Assembly (NCBI GenBank): GCA_032622095.1
Contig: CP136063.1
Coordinates: 148,357,379 to 148,421,378 of the forward strand
Reading direction: 5' to 3'
Length of the DNA: 64,000 nt
DNA from: Siphonodentalium dalli
Taxonomy: Eukaryota; Mollusca; Scaphopoda; Gadilida; Siphonodentaliidae
Positions 34,354 to 45,690 of the stretch are shown in pieces. The translations under genes and the position numbers were made by a program. The notes beneath the pieces are model-generated. The model saw nothing but the letters and a program-made list of their open reading frames with translations, made no database searches and had not been told where the DNA came from. Position 1 is the stretch's first letter; each line of letters starts with the position of its first letter.

Positions 34354-35215
34354 TATACCCCGCAACAAAGTTGGGGGGGGGGGGTATACTGGAATTAGCC
34401 TGTCCGTCCGTCGTCCGTCTAGCCGTCCGTCGTCCGTAGACACAAATTTGTCCGGAGTTTTTCACAGTCGTTTTTTTTACCGTTTTCCGTGAAATGAAAC
34501 TTGGCACAGACATAAACCACCATGGGAACCTGTGCACCTGCAATTATGAGGTATGTCGGACCCTGTCGTGCGTATAGCCGTCCGTCGTCCGTAGACACAA
34601 ATTTGTCCGGAGTTTTTCACAGTCGTTTTTTGACCGTTTTCCGTGAAATGAAACTTGGCACAGACATAAACCACCATGGGAACCTGTGCACCTGCAATTA
34701 TGAGGTATGTCGGACTTTTTTTTATGGAGTTATCTCCCTTTTTCTACTTAGAACATTTTTGGAACATGCATAATTTTGTCAGAGCTTTTATTCCTACATT
34801 TTTAGGTCAATGTTTTAGAAACTTTGCACAGATATTTAGTACCATAGAAACCTGTGCACCTTCAATTATGATGTATGTCCGACTTTTTTTGTGGAGTTAT
34901 CCCCCTTTTTCGACTTAGAACATTTTTGGAACATGCATAATTTTGTCAGAGCTTTTATTCCTACATGTTTAGGTCAATGTTTTAGAAACTTTGCACAGAT
35001 ATTTAGTACCATGGGAACCTGTGCACATTCGATTATGATGTATGTCCGACTTTTTTTGAGGAGTTATCCCCCTTTTTCGACTTAGAACATTGTTGGAACA
35101 TGTATAATTTTGTCAGAGCTTTTATTCCTACATGTGTAGGTCAATGTTTTAGAAATTTTGCACATATATTTAGTACCATGGGAACCTGTGCACCTGTTAT
35201 TATGACGTCACCTCT
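34354..35215 (+). mobile_element. (GTCC)n-headed repeat with hairpin head and ~160 bp monomers
   Basis: The head TATACCCCGCAAC-AAAG-TTG(G)nTATA (34354-34387) can fold on itself. It is followed by GTCCGTCCGTC repeats and then five monomers of 154-168 bp. Each monomer contains ACC.TG.GAACCTGTGCACCT.CAATTATGA.GTATGTC.GAC (near 34525, 34679, 34847, 35015 and 35180). The first two differ from the later three, so two monomer types are present. Monomers of the later type share TTTTTGGAACATGCATAA. Open frames across it repeat the same peptide and are not genes. Confidence 0.85.
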
Positions 35216-35889
35216 AGTTTTTTGTGTGTTTTTTATTTGTTGTTGGTGTTGTTAAGATGTTGTTATTGTTGAAATCTTGGGATTTTGATACCTTACTGTA
35301 GCTTTAAGCCTTTAACCTCGGTGTAAGTGTACATCTGATATTGTCCCCCGGATAATTCTTTCCAAGATAAAGATGACAGCGAGCTATCACCATCTCGCTC
35401 GTCTAGACTCGATCACTTTGGACACCGACTTGTTGGTTCCGGTAACTGACCACCGTCGGTTTATTCTGACAAAAGGATCACGATCTTCGTGGCCAGAGAG
35501 TAATTGCTTCACAATTTAGTTCAACTGGACCGCATCTAAATACCGCAAGATATATCCGTACATCAATAACAATCAAAATTACCGATTTTACAATACGGGA
35601 ACTTTTAAAAATTGCCATCAGTTTTGACAAATTTGAACGATTTTCCTAACGGGTCTTTTGAGATACAATCTTCCTCGTACATCAACTTGTTGCTCCATTG
35701 TCAGATAGTGACTAATGGTGGTCAGTTTGGTACATCAAGCGACGATAATTCCGCTCACGATATGTTTGTCGCCTTTCATCTTGGGAAAATTGGATGGCTT
35801 ATCGATGCAGATGAGTATTTTTTTTCCAACATATTCTTCATTTTTCTCAAGAGGATATATACACTGTCTCATGGAGTCGTTTATCCAGA
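35216..35889. other. No gene; solo repeat head
   Basis: ATTGTCCCCCGGATAATTC at 35339-35357 is a second occurrence of the head found at 26221. No monomers follow it. The remainder is unassigned. Confidence 0.5.
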
Positions 35890-36190
35890 CACACTGGTTG
35901 TGCACACCGACGAGGATCCGTCAGGGAGGTGGCGACATGGGTGTTTGGGTGTCTACTTCCCCCAACTTTGGTCATAATGTTCAACAGTTGGAAATTTCAT
36001 GCCTGACACATTAGTTGGAATTTTACACAAGATATAGGTTGAAATTGTTCTCATTTTTTTTATTTTGCAACCAGTAATTAGTGGGGAATATATTGTTTTT
36101 AGAACAACAGTAACATACTTTTCTACCATTGGTCAAACATTTTGGTCTGAAGTGACCATCAGTTGGAAATTTTCCAATATTAGAGTTTAT
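35890..36190 (-). repeat. Family X copy
   Basis: Minus-strand copy: GAGGTGGCGACATGGGTG, a shortened C-tract, CAACTTTGGTCATAATGTTCAACAG, TTGGAAATTTCATGCCTGAC, CATTAGTTGGAA and CAGTTGGAAATTTTCCAA appear in the order seen in the right arm of 58541-60808 (59679 onward). The copy is truncated at its distal end. Confidence 0.75.
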
Positions 36191-36272
36191 ATAGGTACAT
36201 CGAGATATATGGACACTGGTTTAATCCTTTCTATACCAAGTGCTCATTGACGAGTAGTTCCCTTTTGGAAAT

Positions 36273-36330
36273 GTTCAGATAATAAGTTCAAAAACTACCA
36301 CAGGTCGTTTTCTGAACTTATTATCTGAAC
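36273..36330. repeat. Small hairpin, 18 bp perfect arms
   Basis: GTTCAGATAATAAGTTCA at 36273-36290 is repeated inverted at 36313-36330, with a 22 bp loop. It is either a short foldback element or a remnant MITE. Confidence 0.8.
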
Positions 36331-37390
36331 TGTTCCCACCCATGAATATGTATACCCTTCTGCACTTGTATTATCTTTTCGTCTGACTGCTTGTCGTCTG
36401 TGTTATGACTATATATTTAATATAAATTTATAACTCGATATATAGATGTGATGAAGACATATATAATAACACACATAATTATTCACCAAGTTTGGCCATA
36501 TTAAGTATATATTAAATATAACGAATTAAATATTTGTCTCAATTTAAGAGGGATGTATAGTAATCATTGAGGAGAGCTATAGGATTTAATCTTTGTATAA
36601 ATTGTTTATATATTCAACTTACCATTTTCGATGACATGTATAATTCGCAAACATATGCATGGCGACCATAAAATGGATTTTTTTTAAATATCGGGCTTTA
36701 AATGTCATATTATATATGCTATATAAATTATTTTTCTTGTTGGTTCGTATACTGAACGATATGCAACGTATTTTTGCCGTAGGATATACGGTATATGAAT
36801 GGCGCAATTGTACATATGATCACTCAATGTGAACGGCACAGAACGAAGTCCTGAATATGATAACCACGAATTCACGCAAGGGTAGCCAAAGAAATCACGT
36901 ATAATTTATCAGTTGGAAAGTATCTTTATATTTTAGCATTTCTGGATTGCGATTATCAAAAAAGATGCCGACGTTAAGTACTCCACTTAGCGAAAATCGC
37001 CGTTATCGGTCTATCTACCGACAACCGTGTCTCAAAAATCCCCGAAAAATCTTAATTTAGTAATGGATATCATCTTATGCGTGTCCCAATTATGAAGTGT
37101 CTCTTTGATCAAAGCGATGACACTTAAGTAATTTCGAAATCAACGAGCGTGAGAAAAGTAATATATTATGCAAAATATATATTGAAGATACTATATATGC
37201 ACTGCATGTGTTTTTGCGTGCCTTTCTGTTTTCAGATGGGAATTAAAAGTTGGTATCACACATTGAAGAAACTCGTGAAAATTAGCTTCCGAGTATATAT
37301 ATGTATATGCGATTGTAATTCAATTGAGTATTTGTCACTAAAAACAAGCATTCTGATTGGCCGAGAGCGGCTAACTTTAGTTTTCGATTC
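36331..37390. other. No gene seen
   Basis: AT-rich unassigned sequence. The frames at 37149-37499 and 37256-37441 have no recognisable product. Confidence 0.5.
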
Positions 37391-37394
37391 ACAG

Positions 37395-37595
37395 ACATCG
37401 GCCGCTTCAGCGTGCATCAAATCTGAATGTAGCACGGTCAAATTTCATCGGCGCAGAACGAGTAGCGAAACGAGCACACCCGCGTTTTGTTGTCTATAGA
37501 TACCGTTCATCGGCTGCTTCAGCGTGCATTAAATCTGAATGTGGCACGGTACAATTTCATCGGCGCAGAAAGGAGTAGCGAAACGAGCCAACCCG
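37395..37595 (+). repeat. Two-copy tandem duplication, ~111 bp period
   Basis: The ~90 bp block with GCTTCAGCGTGCAT.AAATCTGAATGT and TTTCATCGGCGCAGAA..GAGTAGCGAAACGAGC is present at 37395-37482 and 37506-37595 with scattered changes. It is more GC-rich than its surroundings. No frame is conserved between copies. Confidence 0.8.
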
Positions 37596-37766
37596 CCCCA
37601 CAGGAAATGGTTACGGAGCAGTGTTCCGAGTAACGCAATGAACAAACCCAACAATTTGTGCACGGTGACAACGGCAAAATGAAAGACTCTATTCGTGTCA
37701 TGAAAATGACTAAATGATACTTTTTATACATTTTTCTTCAAATTCCTTGCTAGATTGAATTACAAT

Positions 37767-37912
37767 GGAGATAAACGTACCCTGTTTCGTTGTACATTCT
37801 GGGATTCGAGCATGAAAACAGTTTGTGAACTCGCCGGCAAGCCGGCTCGTTCACAAACTGTTTTCATGCTCGAATCCCAGAATGTACAAACCAACAGGGT
37901 ATGTTTATCTCC
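37767..37912. repeat. 146 bp near-perfect palindrome
   Basis: The arms 37767-37830 and 37849-37912 (64 nt each) are inverted copies with only a few mismatches or small indels (for example TGTTTCGTTGTACA against TGTACAAACCAACA). The 18 nt centre TCGCCGGCAAGCCGGCTC is itself nearly self-complementary, so the whole unit folds. The ends read GGAGATAAAC.TACCCTGTT. It is a foldback element or cruciform site. Confidence 0.92.
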
Positions 37913-38344
37913 TAAATAGATAATCTTCTAGGTTCTTGTTCTCGAGTAAAACGGTGCAATGCAATTATGCAAATAGGCAATATACTCATTATGAGAATCT
38001 TTTCGGGAATTTGGGGATGTGTGATTCATGGTACAGTCGGCAGCGTGTTATATGGTACGTTCATACACTCGCAAATTTTATTTTGGTATAGAAAGCTAGA
38101 GAAATTCAAAAATGCTTATAAAATGCAACTGTACCACAGCTAACTCAGTACGTGCGAAGTAAACACTATGTAGTTCCACTAGTATCTATATTAATATGGT
38201 ATCGAAATTTGCCTGTAAACAACATGCAAATATCTCGCAAGAATGAATCATACAGGTATTTTAAGGCAATGTGTTATATAGTAGCACCATTTATACATGT
38301 GGAACTATCGAAAGTTGACTTCTCATGGCTTGTCAGCGTATATA
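37913..38344. other. No gene seen
   Basis: No supported feature. Confidence 0.45.
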
Positions 38345-38369
38345 TGAACGTATTCTTTAATTAGTTTAC

Positions 38370-38462
38370 ATCACAACGTCACGTGGCAGGTTACGTTGAC
38401 GCAGGTTCGAACCCCGGCTCAGGTGACACTCTGGTGACAAAATAAGGGGGCATCAATTCAAT
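38370..38462 (+). mobile_element. tRNA-derived SINE fragment
   Basis: GCAGGTTCGAACCCCGGCTC contains a full RNA polymerase III B box (GGTTCGAACCCC, 38404-38415). It is followed by CAGGTGACACTCTGGTGACAAAATAAGGGGGCATCAATTCAATG, which has the look of a SINE body rather than a tRNA 3' end. An A box at the right distance upstream is degraded (GTGGCAGGTTACG, ~38383-38395). I read it as a worn SINE. A tRNA pseudogene is the alternative. Confidence 0.5.
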
Positions 38463-39248
38463 GAAAAATAACTGAAATGTTATCCCACAACACATATACA
38501 ATGTATATATATACCTGGGTTGAGCACATACTAGACTTAAAGATTTTGGTACATAATTGTCATTTTAATGGGGGTAGCAAGAGTTATGCCCCTTGATTGT
38601 GTGCCTGAAAAATGAAATTTTGATGCAAAAATTGCCAAAATAAGCGATTTCAAGCCCGTGGGACACAAAACCCAGAAAATCTATGGTATAGCCGCCTATG
38701 TTGTCTGGAAGAACACCGTTTCCTAACAATAATATCAAAACATTCAAACTTCTCACCACTGTAAGTTTAAAAAAAATATTTTTCATGCAGATGACAAATT
38801 TTAGGAGCTAAAAAGTCACGCTGGTGTCTGGAGCCACTGTTTCGCAGAAATCGCTACTACTTCATACTGGTGGGGTCAAGGTCACCTGAAACAATATTTT
38901 TCAAAACTCAAAGACATCCTCTAAAAATCCACAAATTCATAACTAACCTTCTCTCAATAAACATACCACACCCATGGTGACAGAAAACACTGGTACTCTG
39001 TTCTAAGAAATTTACCCCTACTGATCATTCGAAACTGTGGAGTGTCACCTCAGGAATGTTGTCGTCAGTGCGGTATACATGCATTTGTATGTAACGACAA
39101 ATAGAAAGTTGTTTTCTTGTGAAGTGCACCTCTGTCGTTATCATGTGACTCGTTTAACGCCAACGATCAAGCTTTTTCACAGGTAAGCAAGGGCATGCCC
39201 GTTGTTATAAGGTGATCCAGATACACCAAAGAAATCAAGTTTTTTTTC
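38463..39248. other. No gene seen
   Basis: AT-rich. The region 38560-38640 (GGGGGTAGCAAGAGTTATGCCCCTTG) has the look of a dispersed repeat but has no partner here. Confidence 0.45.
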
Positions 39249-39602
39249 AAAGTGATATGAAGCACTCCGGTAGGGTGATCAAATATAAATGGAGAATATT
39301 CCTGTTCAAAGTAGTAATTATTACAAATATTATATTCAAATTGACAACACACACCGTCATTCTTATATATTAATTAAATGCAGTGACTCTCGGTGGCGAA
39401 ACCGATAGATGCGTCCCGAATCGAGTAGTAAATATTCATAATTGAGCGTAGTTCAGACAATGTTTTCTATGGAGTGGTATGGTCGATTTGCTTCAGATTT
39501 TCGGCAATGTTAGTAGAATGCTACATTCCTCCAGTTGGCAGAGCGGCCGAATATTAACTTATCAGTTTCACGCACCAGAACAAGTACATAATATGTCTTT
39601 AA
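39249..39602 (+). repeat. Dispersed family A, copy 3
   Basis: Third copy of the family at 4091-4470. It starts AAGTGATATGAAGCACTCCGG and ends ACATAATATGTCTTTAA. It keeps CAGTTGGCAGAGCGGCCGAATATT near its right end, in which TGGCAGAGCGG resembles a polymerase III A box. No B box follows at a normal distance. It stands ~160 bp before the 39 bp minisatellite. Confidence 0.8.
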
Positions 39603-39761
39603 CCCGAGTGCATCTTCGTTGAACATAACTATATCCGAAGCCATACATAAAAGGCACCAAGAATCTGGAAGTCGAATCCAAATAGCTATAATAACTATAT
39701 ATAGTTACATTCAGCCAACTTTTCCCTGATAATAATTTCGATGCAATCTACTCACGCAGTC

Positions 39762-41195
39762 CAGGGGCCAGTGACAGTGTCCATTACAATTCATGTTAGA
39801 GAGGGACATGTGACACAGTCCATTACACATCACGTTAGAGAGGGGCCTGTGACACAGTCCATTACAATTCATGTTAGAGAGGGACATGTGACACAGTCCA
39901 TTACACATCACGTTAGAGAGGGGCCTGTGACACAGTCCATTACAATTCATGTTAGAGAGGGGCCTGTGACACAGTCCATTACAATTCACGTTAGAGAGGG
40001 GCCTGTGACACAGTCCATTACAATTCATGTTAGAGAGGGACATGTGACACAGTCCATTACACATCACGTTAGAGAGGGGCCTGTGACACAGTCCATTACA
40101 ATTCATGTTAGAGAGGGGCCTGTGACACAGTCCATTACACATCACGTTAGAGAGGGGCCTGTGACACAGCCCATTACACTTCATGTTAGAGAGGGGCCTT
40201 TGACACAGCCCATTACACTTCATGTTAGAGAGGGGCCTTTGACACAGCCCATTACACTTCATGTTAGAGAGGGGCCTTTGACACAGCCCATTACACTTCA
40301 TGTTAGAGAGGGGCATGTGACACAGTCCATTACAATTCATGTTAGAGAGGGGCCTTTGACACAGCCCATTACACTTCATGTTAGAGAGGGGCCTGTGACA
40401 CAGTCCATTACAATTCATGTTAGAGAGGGGCCTTTGACACAGCCCATTACACTTCATGTTAGAGAGGGGCCTGTGACACAGTCCTTTACACTTCGGGTTA
40501 GAGAGGGACATGTGACACAGTCCATTACACTTCATGTTAGAGAGGGGCCTGTGCCAGAGTACATTACACTTCGTGTTAGAGAGGGGCCTGTGACACAGCC
40601 CATTACACTTCATGTTATAGAGGGGCCTGTGGCACATTCCATTACACGTCATGTTCAAGAGGGGCCTGTGACACGGTCCATTATACTTCATGTTAGAGAG
40701 GGTCGTGTGACAGTCCATTACACTTCATGTTAGAGAGGGGCCTGTGACACGGTATATTACACTTCATGTTAGAGAGGGGCCTGTGGCGCAGTCCATTACA
40801 CGTCATGTTCAAGAGGGGCATGTGACACGGTCCATTAAACTTCATGTTAGAGAGGGTCGTGTGATAGTCTATTACACTTCGTGTTAGAGAGGGGCCTGTG
40901 ACACGGTCTATTACACTTCATGTTAGAGAGGGGCCTGTGGCACAGTCCATTGCACTTCATGTTAGAGAGGGGCATGTGGCACATTCCATTACACATCACG
41001 TTAGAGAGGGGCCTGTGACACGGTCCATTACACTTCATGTTAGAGAAGGTAGTGTGACAGTCCATTACACTTCATGTTATAGAGGGGCCTGTGGCTCAGT
41101 CCATCACACTTCGTGTTAGAGAGGGGCATCACAGTCCATTACACTTCATGTTAGAGAGGGGTCTGTGACAGTCCATTACACATCGTGTTAGAGAG
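39762..41195 (+). repeat. 39 bp minisatellite, ~36 units, open on both strands
   Basis: Units read like CATTACACTTCATGTTAGAG followed by AGGGGCCTGTGACACAGTC, with a period of 39 bp and later shorter variants lacking part of the unit (for example near 40700, 40860, 41130). Because 39 is 13 codons, no frame on either strand meets a stop for ~330 codons: plus 39741-40733 and minus 39711-40718 are both open. Early units alternate ATTCATG/GGACATG with CATCACG/GGGCCTG, giving a 78 bp higher-order period. I do not call a protein from either strand. Confidence 0.93.
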
Positions 41196-41524
41196 TATGC
41201 GCCGCCTTGGAACTTTGTAAGGTTATGAGATATGTATATACCGGGGATATTGGATTCATGTTTGCCCTATTTACATGTGTTATCCATAGTTAACAGCGAG
41301 TTGTGCTTCTGTGTCAATGGCTCAGTTGACATGGTACATTGGGCCAACATCAGTCTGGGTGAACGTCGACTCTATATTTGAAATCTAGAGTCTGGAGCTA
41401 ATGTCGCCAAAACCATTTTTATTCAGCGAAGAGCTTACCCAAAATGACGTCACGGATTTTTAAAAATACATCGATGATTGACAGGTGTCCCCACGTGTTA
41501 TCTGTTGTGCTTCGCAATAGCAAT
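41196..41524. other. No gene seen
   Basis: No supported feature. The sequence GGGCCAACATCAGTCTGGGT at ~41342 and GACTGGGCCAACATAAGCC at ~42174 are loosely alike. Confidence 0.4.
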
Positions 41525-41529
41525 GGCCC

Positions 41530-41790
41530 GTGTCGCGACATAAACTTACAGAAGATAATATTTGTCGTGTGTGCGACTATTCTTTTTCGGGAGATGAACT
41601 CGCTGCATCAACCGGAAAGCTGCATCCGAGAGCAAAAAATAAGGTCGTCATCAAAAATGATGCTTTAGAACTATTTAAAAGCATAAAATTAAGTCATTTC
41701 CTCGGTGTTTAACTTTCAGATGACTTTTTTACGACAAATAATTTGATTTGCAAACCATGTTACAATAAAGTAAATCAAATACACGGACGC
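41530..41790 (+). pseudogene. ZAD-like zinc-finger exon with an internal stop
   Basis: The translation reads SRHKLTEDNICRVCDYSFSG and continues to KSIKLSHFLGV. It then meets an in-frame TAA (41710-41712) and continues in the same frame with LSDDFFTTNNLICKPCYNKVN. The two C-x2-C pairs, about 60 residues apart and closing with a C-x2-C-x-K helix, recall ZAD-type or THAP-associated zinc-binding modules at the amino end of transcription factors and some transposases. GTGAGT directly after the last coherent codon looks like a splice donor. It is probably the first exon of a broken gene or domesticated element. The family is uncertain. Confidence 0.4.
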
Positions 41791-41799
41791 GAGTGAGTT

Positions 41800-43189
41800 C
41801 TATTTATATTTATGGGAGGCCAAGTTGATACCATGCGCAGGCATATCTATCAGGTCTAGCACATCCTTCAAATTAATCCGAATCGTACCGAATATATAAT
41901 TTCGAAGCCATTTTTTCTGTCTCTGTTGTATTTGCAAGCATCGCTTTCGATCGGAGAAATACCGACTCTGTTACTATATTTAGAGGTGACATTATGGGAG
42001 TCTCCGCCCACTAACACTTGTTTATTAACCCATGCGGTTTCATTGGACGGAAAATAATTTACGCAATCAATCAGATTACGGAATCCCGAGGACTTGGAAA
42101 TGAGATAGCGATGTTATCCGTCAGACCTAATATTCAATGTTGTAATGAATATTTAGGTATGAGTTTACTCAGACTGGGCCAACATAAGCCGCCCAACAAT
42201 TCCGAAGCTGGTTCTAATCTCGGTGACCGTTGATTTGTGATTCACGAGAAGGCAAGGTAACTTGATATGTATATACATGGGCAATGCTTTCTGTGTATCG
42301 GTGGTTTATATGTGCAGTGAGGGGAATTCCACAGTGAAATTATCGCTCCGTGCGGTCTTTCCTCCATCTACAAAACCGACAACGTGATATGACATGGCGA
42401 CTGATCGACGATAAACCCTAATAAGCTATACCAAACTACAACGAGTAGTTGCACACGTATGCCACACTTGTGTTGTTATTTTTCAAACATAGTTGATGTC
42501 GAGTTGCGCTTCGGTGTCATTAACACTTATTATTCATCAGATATGTATTCTATATGTTAGGGATGACGCCAGGATTCCCTGTTTTCGGTCCGACGGTTTG
42601 TGACCTCAATTATTTTCCCAACAAGACAAAGATTAAACCTTTCCATCAAATAAATATAAAACTGAAAGCCCCCGAGGCAAACCGAAACAACTATAGTCAT
42701 AGTAAATAGTGACAAGTTTAGATTTGACAAACACACATAGATACATAGCCGATAGCTTTCTCTGGGGGAGTCCACCATGCATATCTAACGCATTATCTTG
42801 ATCGTAAATCTGTCCACTAATTGATACTAACTCCCATGTGAAACTCTGTTTACAAGCTGTCTGACAAATTGTTCACAATTCTATGATGGAATTAAAAGAT
42901 AAAATATTCAGTAAAATATAATCCGCCAATCACGCCCTCTATGTCTATATGTATGCAAACCGCGATATCGCCAGTGCGTGTGTAGCTTATTTCACATCTA
43001 GATATGAGAAATATTTCCTAATGAGATATGTGCCAATTATATATTTAATCTCACCATATATATGTGTGTGCAAGAAATGCTGCTTGTCTTTGTTCTGTAA
43101 TTTTTTTTAAGTTTGTCAGTTTAGTATTAGCTTTTAGCTTTGGGGTACTAAAAAGATGGCGTCCGCGCGTGACGTTGACCAGAGGTGGT
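41800..43189. other. No gene seen
   Basis: Unassigned. Short frames at 42018-42233 and 42557-42778 show nothing recognisable. Poly-T at ~43100-43110 may belong to the tail of the adjacent minus-strand LINE. Confidence 0.5.
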
Positions 43190-45690
43190 GAATGTGTTAA
43201 TTGGTAAAGCGGTTAGTAGCGACTATATATTTTTGAACTTCTGCAAATATTAATTTGTTTTTGTTATTACTAATGTTTGTTATACCTTTAAGGAGGTCGG
43301 CGATATTGTATACAGTGATACCCTTTGTTCTAAGCCTGTTAAAAAGCCGTACGCGTTGTGTCTGGTATAGGGGACATAAGAAAAAGTACACAGAATGGGC
43401 TAAGAGCTATGTCGTTTTCGAATTTGTCATGATTTAAGTCGCTGCATTTGTTTCTCAATTTGGTATGTATTATATTGTTTTTTCTGGAACCGGTATAATA
43501 GTAGTTTGGGGGTTTGGGTATGTAGTATATAATTTTGAGGAATATCTTGAATTCATGTAGGCTTTCAGCTTTGGTTACAATGTCGGGGAGTTTGTTCCAA
43601 GTTAGGCACATTTTTGGCATGAACGATTTTCTGAAATGTGCAGTTTCGCAATAATATGCGTAGAAGTCGCCAGGTCTTCTGAAGGAATATACCCGGTACC
43701 TCGCCGGCTCGTGGTGGTAGGAATATGGTTAGATAACTAGGTGCGTCAGCATTTATTATTTTGTAAAGCGTTTGTAATTTGTGAAATTTGCGTCTTATTT
43801 GCAGTGTGGGCCATCCAACTTCAAGCATTAAATCTTAAATGGATGCAGAGCGTGTTAATCCACTGACAATTCTTGCTGCTTCTCTATGAAGGCGATCGAG
43901 TCATTCAGTCTGTTGTTGTGGCGCACAGTCCCAGACAATATCAACGTAGTCCATTAGGGGGGGGAGTATATAAGTTAGATAAATACATTCAAGTGTCTTT
44001 CGGTCAAGCTTATATTTTAGCTTTCTGAGTTGGGATAATCTTGCAGAAACCTTCTTCGCTACATTATCCAGATAATTGTTCCATTTGAGATTATTTTGGA
44101 GTTCCAGACCAAGATGCGTGTGCGAATCTACAAAGGAAACGTCGTTTCCCTGGAATTGCAAGTTGAGATGGGAATTTCCGGATACTATAGGGAGTAAGAT
44201 AGCGCTACAGTTTTTAGTGGATTGAAGGACACTAACCATTTTTGAGCCCATTCGTCAATTTTATTCAAGTCGTTATTTAAATCACTTGTAAGAATATCCA
44301 TATCGTAATGAGAGGCAGTCAAGCATATATCGTCTGCGAACATTAGCGTATCGGATTGGGTGACGTCAGGTAGGTCGTTTATATAGACCAGAAATAGGAA
44401 CGGGCCCAATATTTATCCCTTGGGGCACCCCTGCTGGGATACGTTTCAAGTCAGAATATGTATTATTTACAAGGATTCTTTGGTTTCTGTTGTGTAGATA
44501 ATCCTCCAGCAAGGGCTTTGTTCAATTTGAGGGTTTTGATACTTGTTATGATGTTTTCTCTTGATACTTCAATTTCCGTTATCGTGTTTGAGCAGCGAAG
44601 TTTAAATAACAGGGGGTTGCTGTCTTCACTCGCTAATGTTGAATTTGATATGAAACTCTCGTTTAGAATGTTCGCTTTCTCGAAAGCATCAAATGCATAA
44701 GTATCGGCATGGGTACTATTTATTACAGGTTGATTATATATTGGCGGGATAGTCGCTGTTTTGAATCGTTCATTATACTTCTAGAAATTTGTCATTGAAT
44801 GATCTAACTGCTTGGTCGATGTTTGTCGCTGCAGTTGGCTGGAGGATATGTTCCCATGCAGTCTATGCTATTTAATATATTATTGGCCTTTTCAAAGTCA
44901 GCCCGTTTATAATTCCAAATAGTACGATGGAATGAGGTTGCAGGGGAATAGTCTGATGATATATATAGTGGCATGGTCTGAAACTCCAAGATTTAATGTA
45001 TCGGCATCCAGTACCCTCAAAGAATCACTAACTATCAGTGGATCAAGAAGAGTTTGGGATGTTCTTGCTATTCGCGTAGGTTTTTCAATCACATCTCGCA
45101 GTACGTATATAGTAATCGATTATGCCCTTTAGTTTTAACAATGGGTTCAGGAGATTTGAGTTGAAAACGCCAGTGATTATTAGTTTATGGTTTGCATCAA
45201 GCACGTCATTTATCAAAGTTTCTAAGTTGTCCCAGTAGTTTTGATTACTCTCGCGTTCGGACCTATAGGAAACAATCAGAAGGAATTTGGTGAGTTTTGA
45301 TGTAATTTCAAAGCAGAGTACTGATGTGTCAAATTCAAATTCGGGTCGCCGGCTAAATATAATATGATTTGCAAACATTACACATATCCCTCCACCATGA
45401 GAGTCGCGATCACTCCGCACGGGTTCAGAGAAGTCAAATAGTTTTAGTTTGTTAGAGCTATAAGATGCATCAAGATGAGTCTCGCTGAAACATAAAATAT
45501 CGTAGTCGGAAATCAAGTGAGCAATGCTTTCTAATTTGTTTCTAATACTTCTAATATTGTAGTGTAATATGTTGAGTGTAGCTATATATAGTATCATCGT
45601 GGGGGCCGGGGTGAACCTCAATAGCGCCACCAATTACAAGGAGCAAAGCCATGAAATATATAATAATGTTGATTTTCATTCCCCAAAATG
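43190..45690 (-). pseudogene. Degenerate LINE: 2A-like start, endonuclease, partial reverse transcriptase
   Basis: A non-LTR retrotransposon on the minus strand, of the APE-endonuclease type (CR1/Jockey-like style). From 5' to 3': Met at 45677-45679, a hydrophobic run and a 2A-like motif (45602-45628). Then an endonuclease (45630-45085) with NIRSIRNK, SETHLD and GGGICVMFANH, where the usual GDFN is GVFN. Then a linker (45092-44700). Then the reverse transcriptase, with AGVPQG, LGPFLFLVYINDLP and the catalytic FADD at 44329-44340. The thumb and tail follow to a stop at 43197. The end NKALAGG of the early RT is joined almost directly to YLHNRNQR, so the fingers and the first catalytic Asp block are missing. 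Several frameshifts make it dead. A CR1- or L2-type assignment needs a tree. Confidence 0.9.
45602..45628 (-). other. 2A-like peptide coding motif in the LINE
   Basis: On the minus strand the codons read G-A-I-E-V-H-P-G-P after a hydrophobic LLLVIG run. The 2A ribosome-skipping consensus is D-V/I-E-x-N-P-G-P. Here the D is A and the N is H, so the motif is a recognisable but degraded version. Amino-terminal 2A sequences are known in APE-type LINEs of molluscs, sea urchins and lancelets. A one-base frame change between this motif and the endonuclease frame confirms decay. Confidence 0.7.

Noticed and set aside
39711-40733. Open frames of 330 codons (+) and 335 codons (-) over the same DNA
   Set aside because: Both follow from a stop-free 39 bp tandem unit (13 codons). 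There is no start context, promoter, non-repeat domain or splice signal to favour either strand.
44458-44700. 80-codon plus-strand frame inside the LINE
   Set aside because: It is the antisense of the reverse transcriptase coding region. The minus strand carries the recognisable protein.
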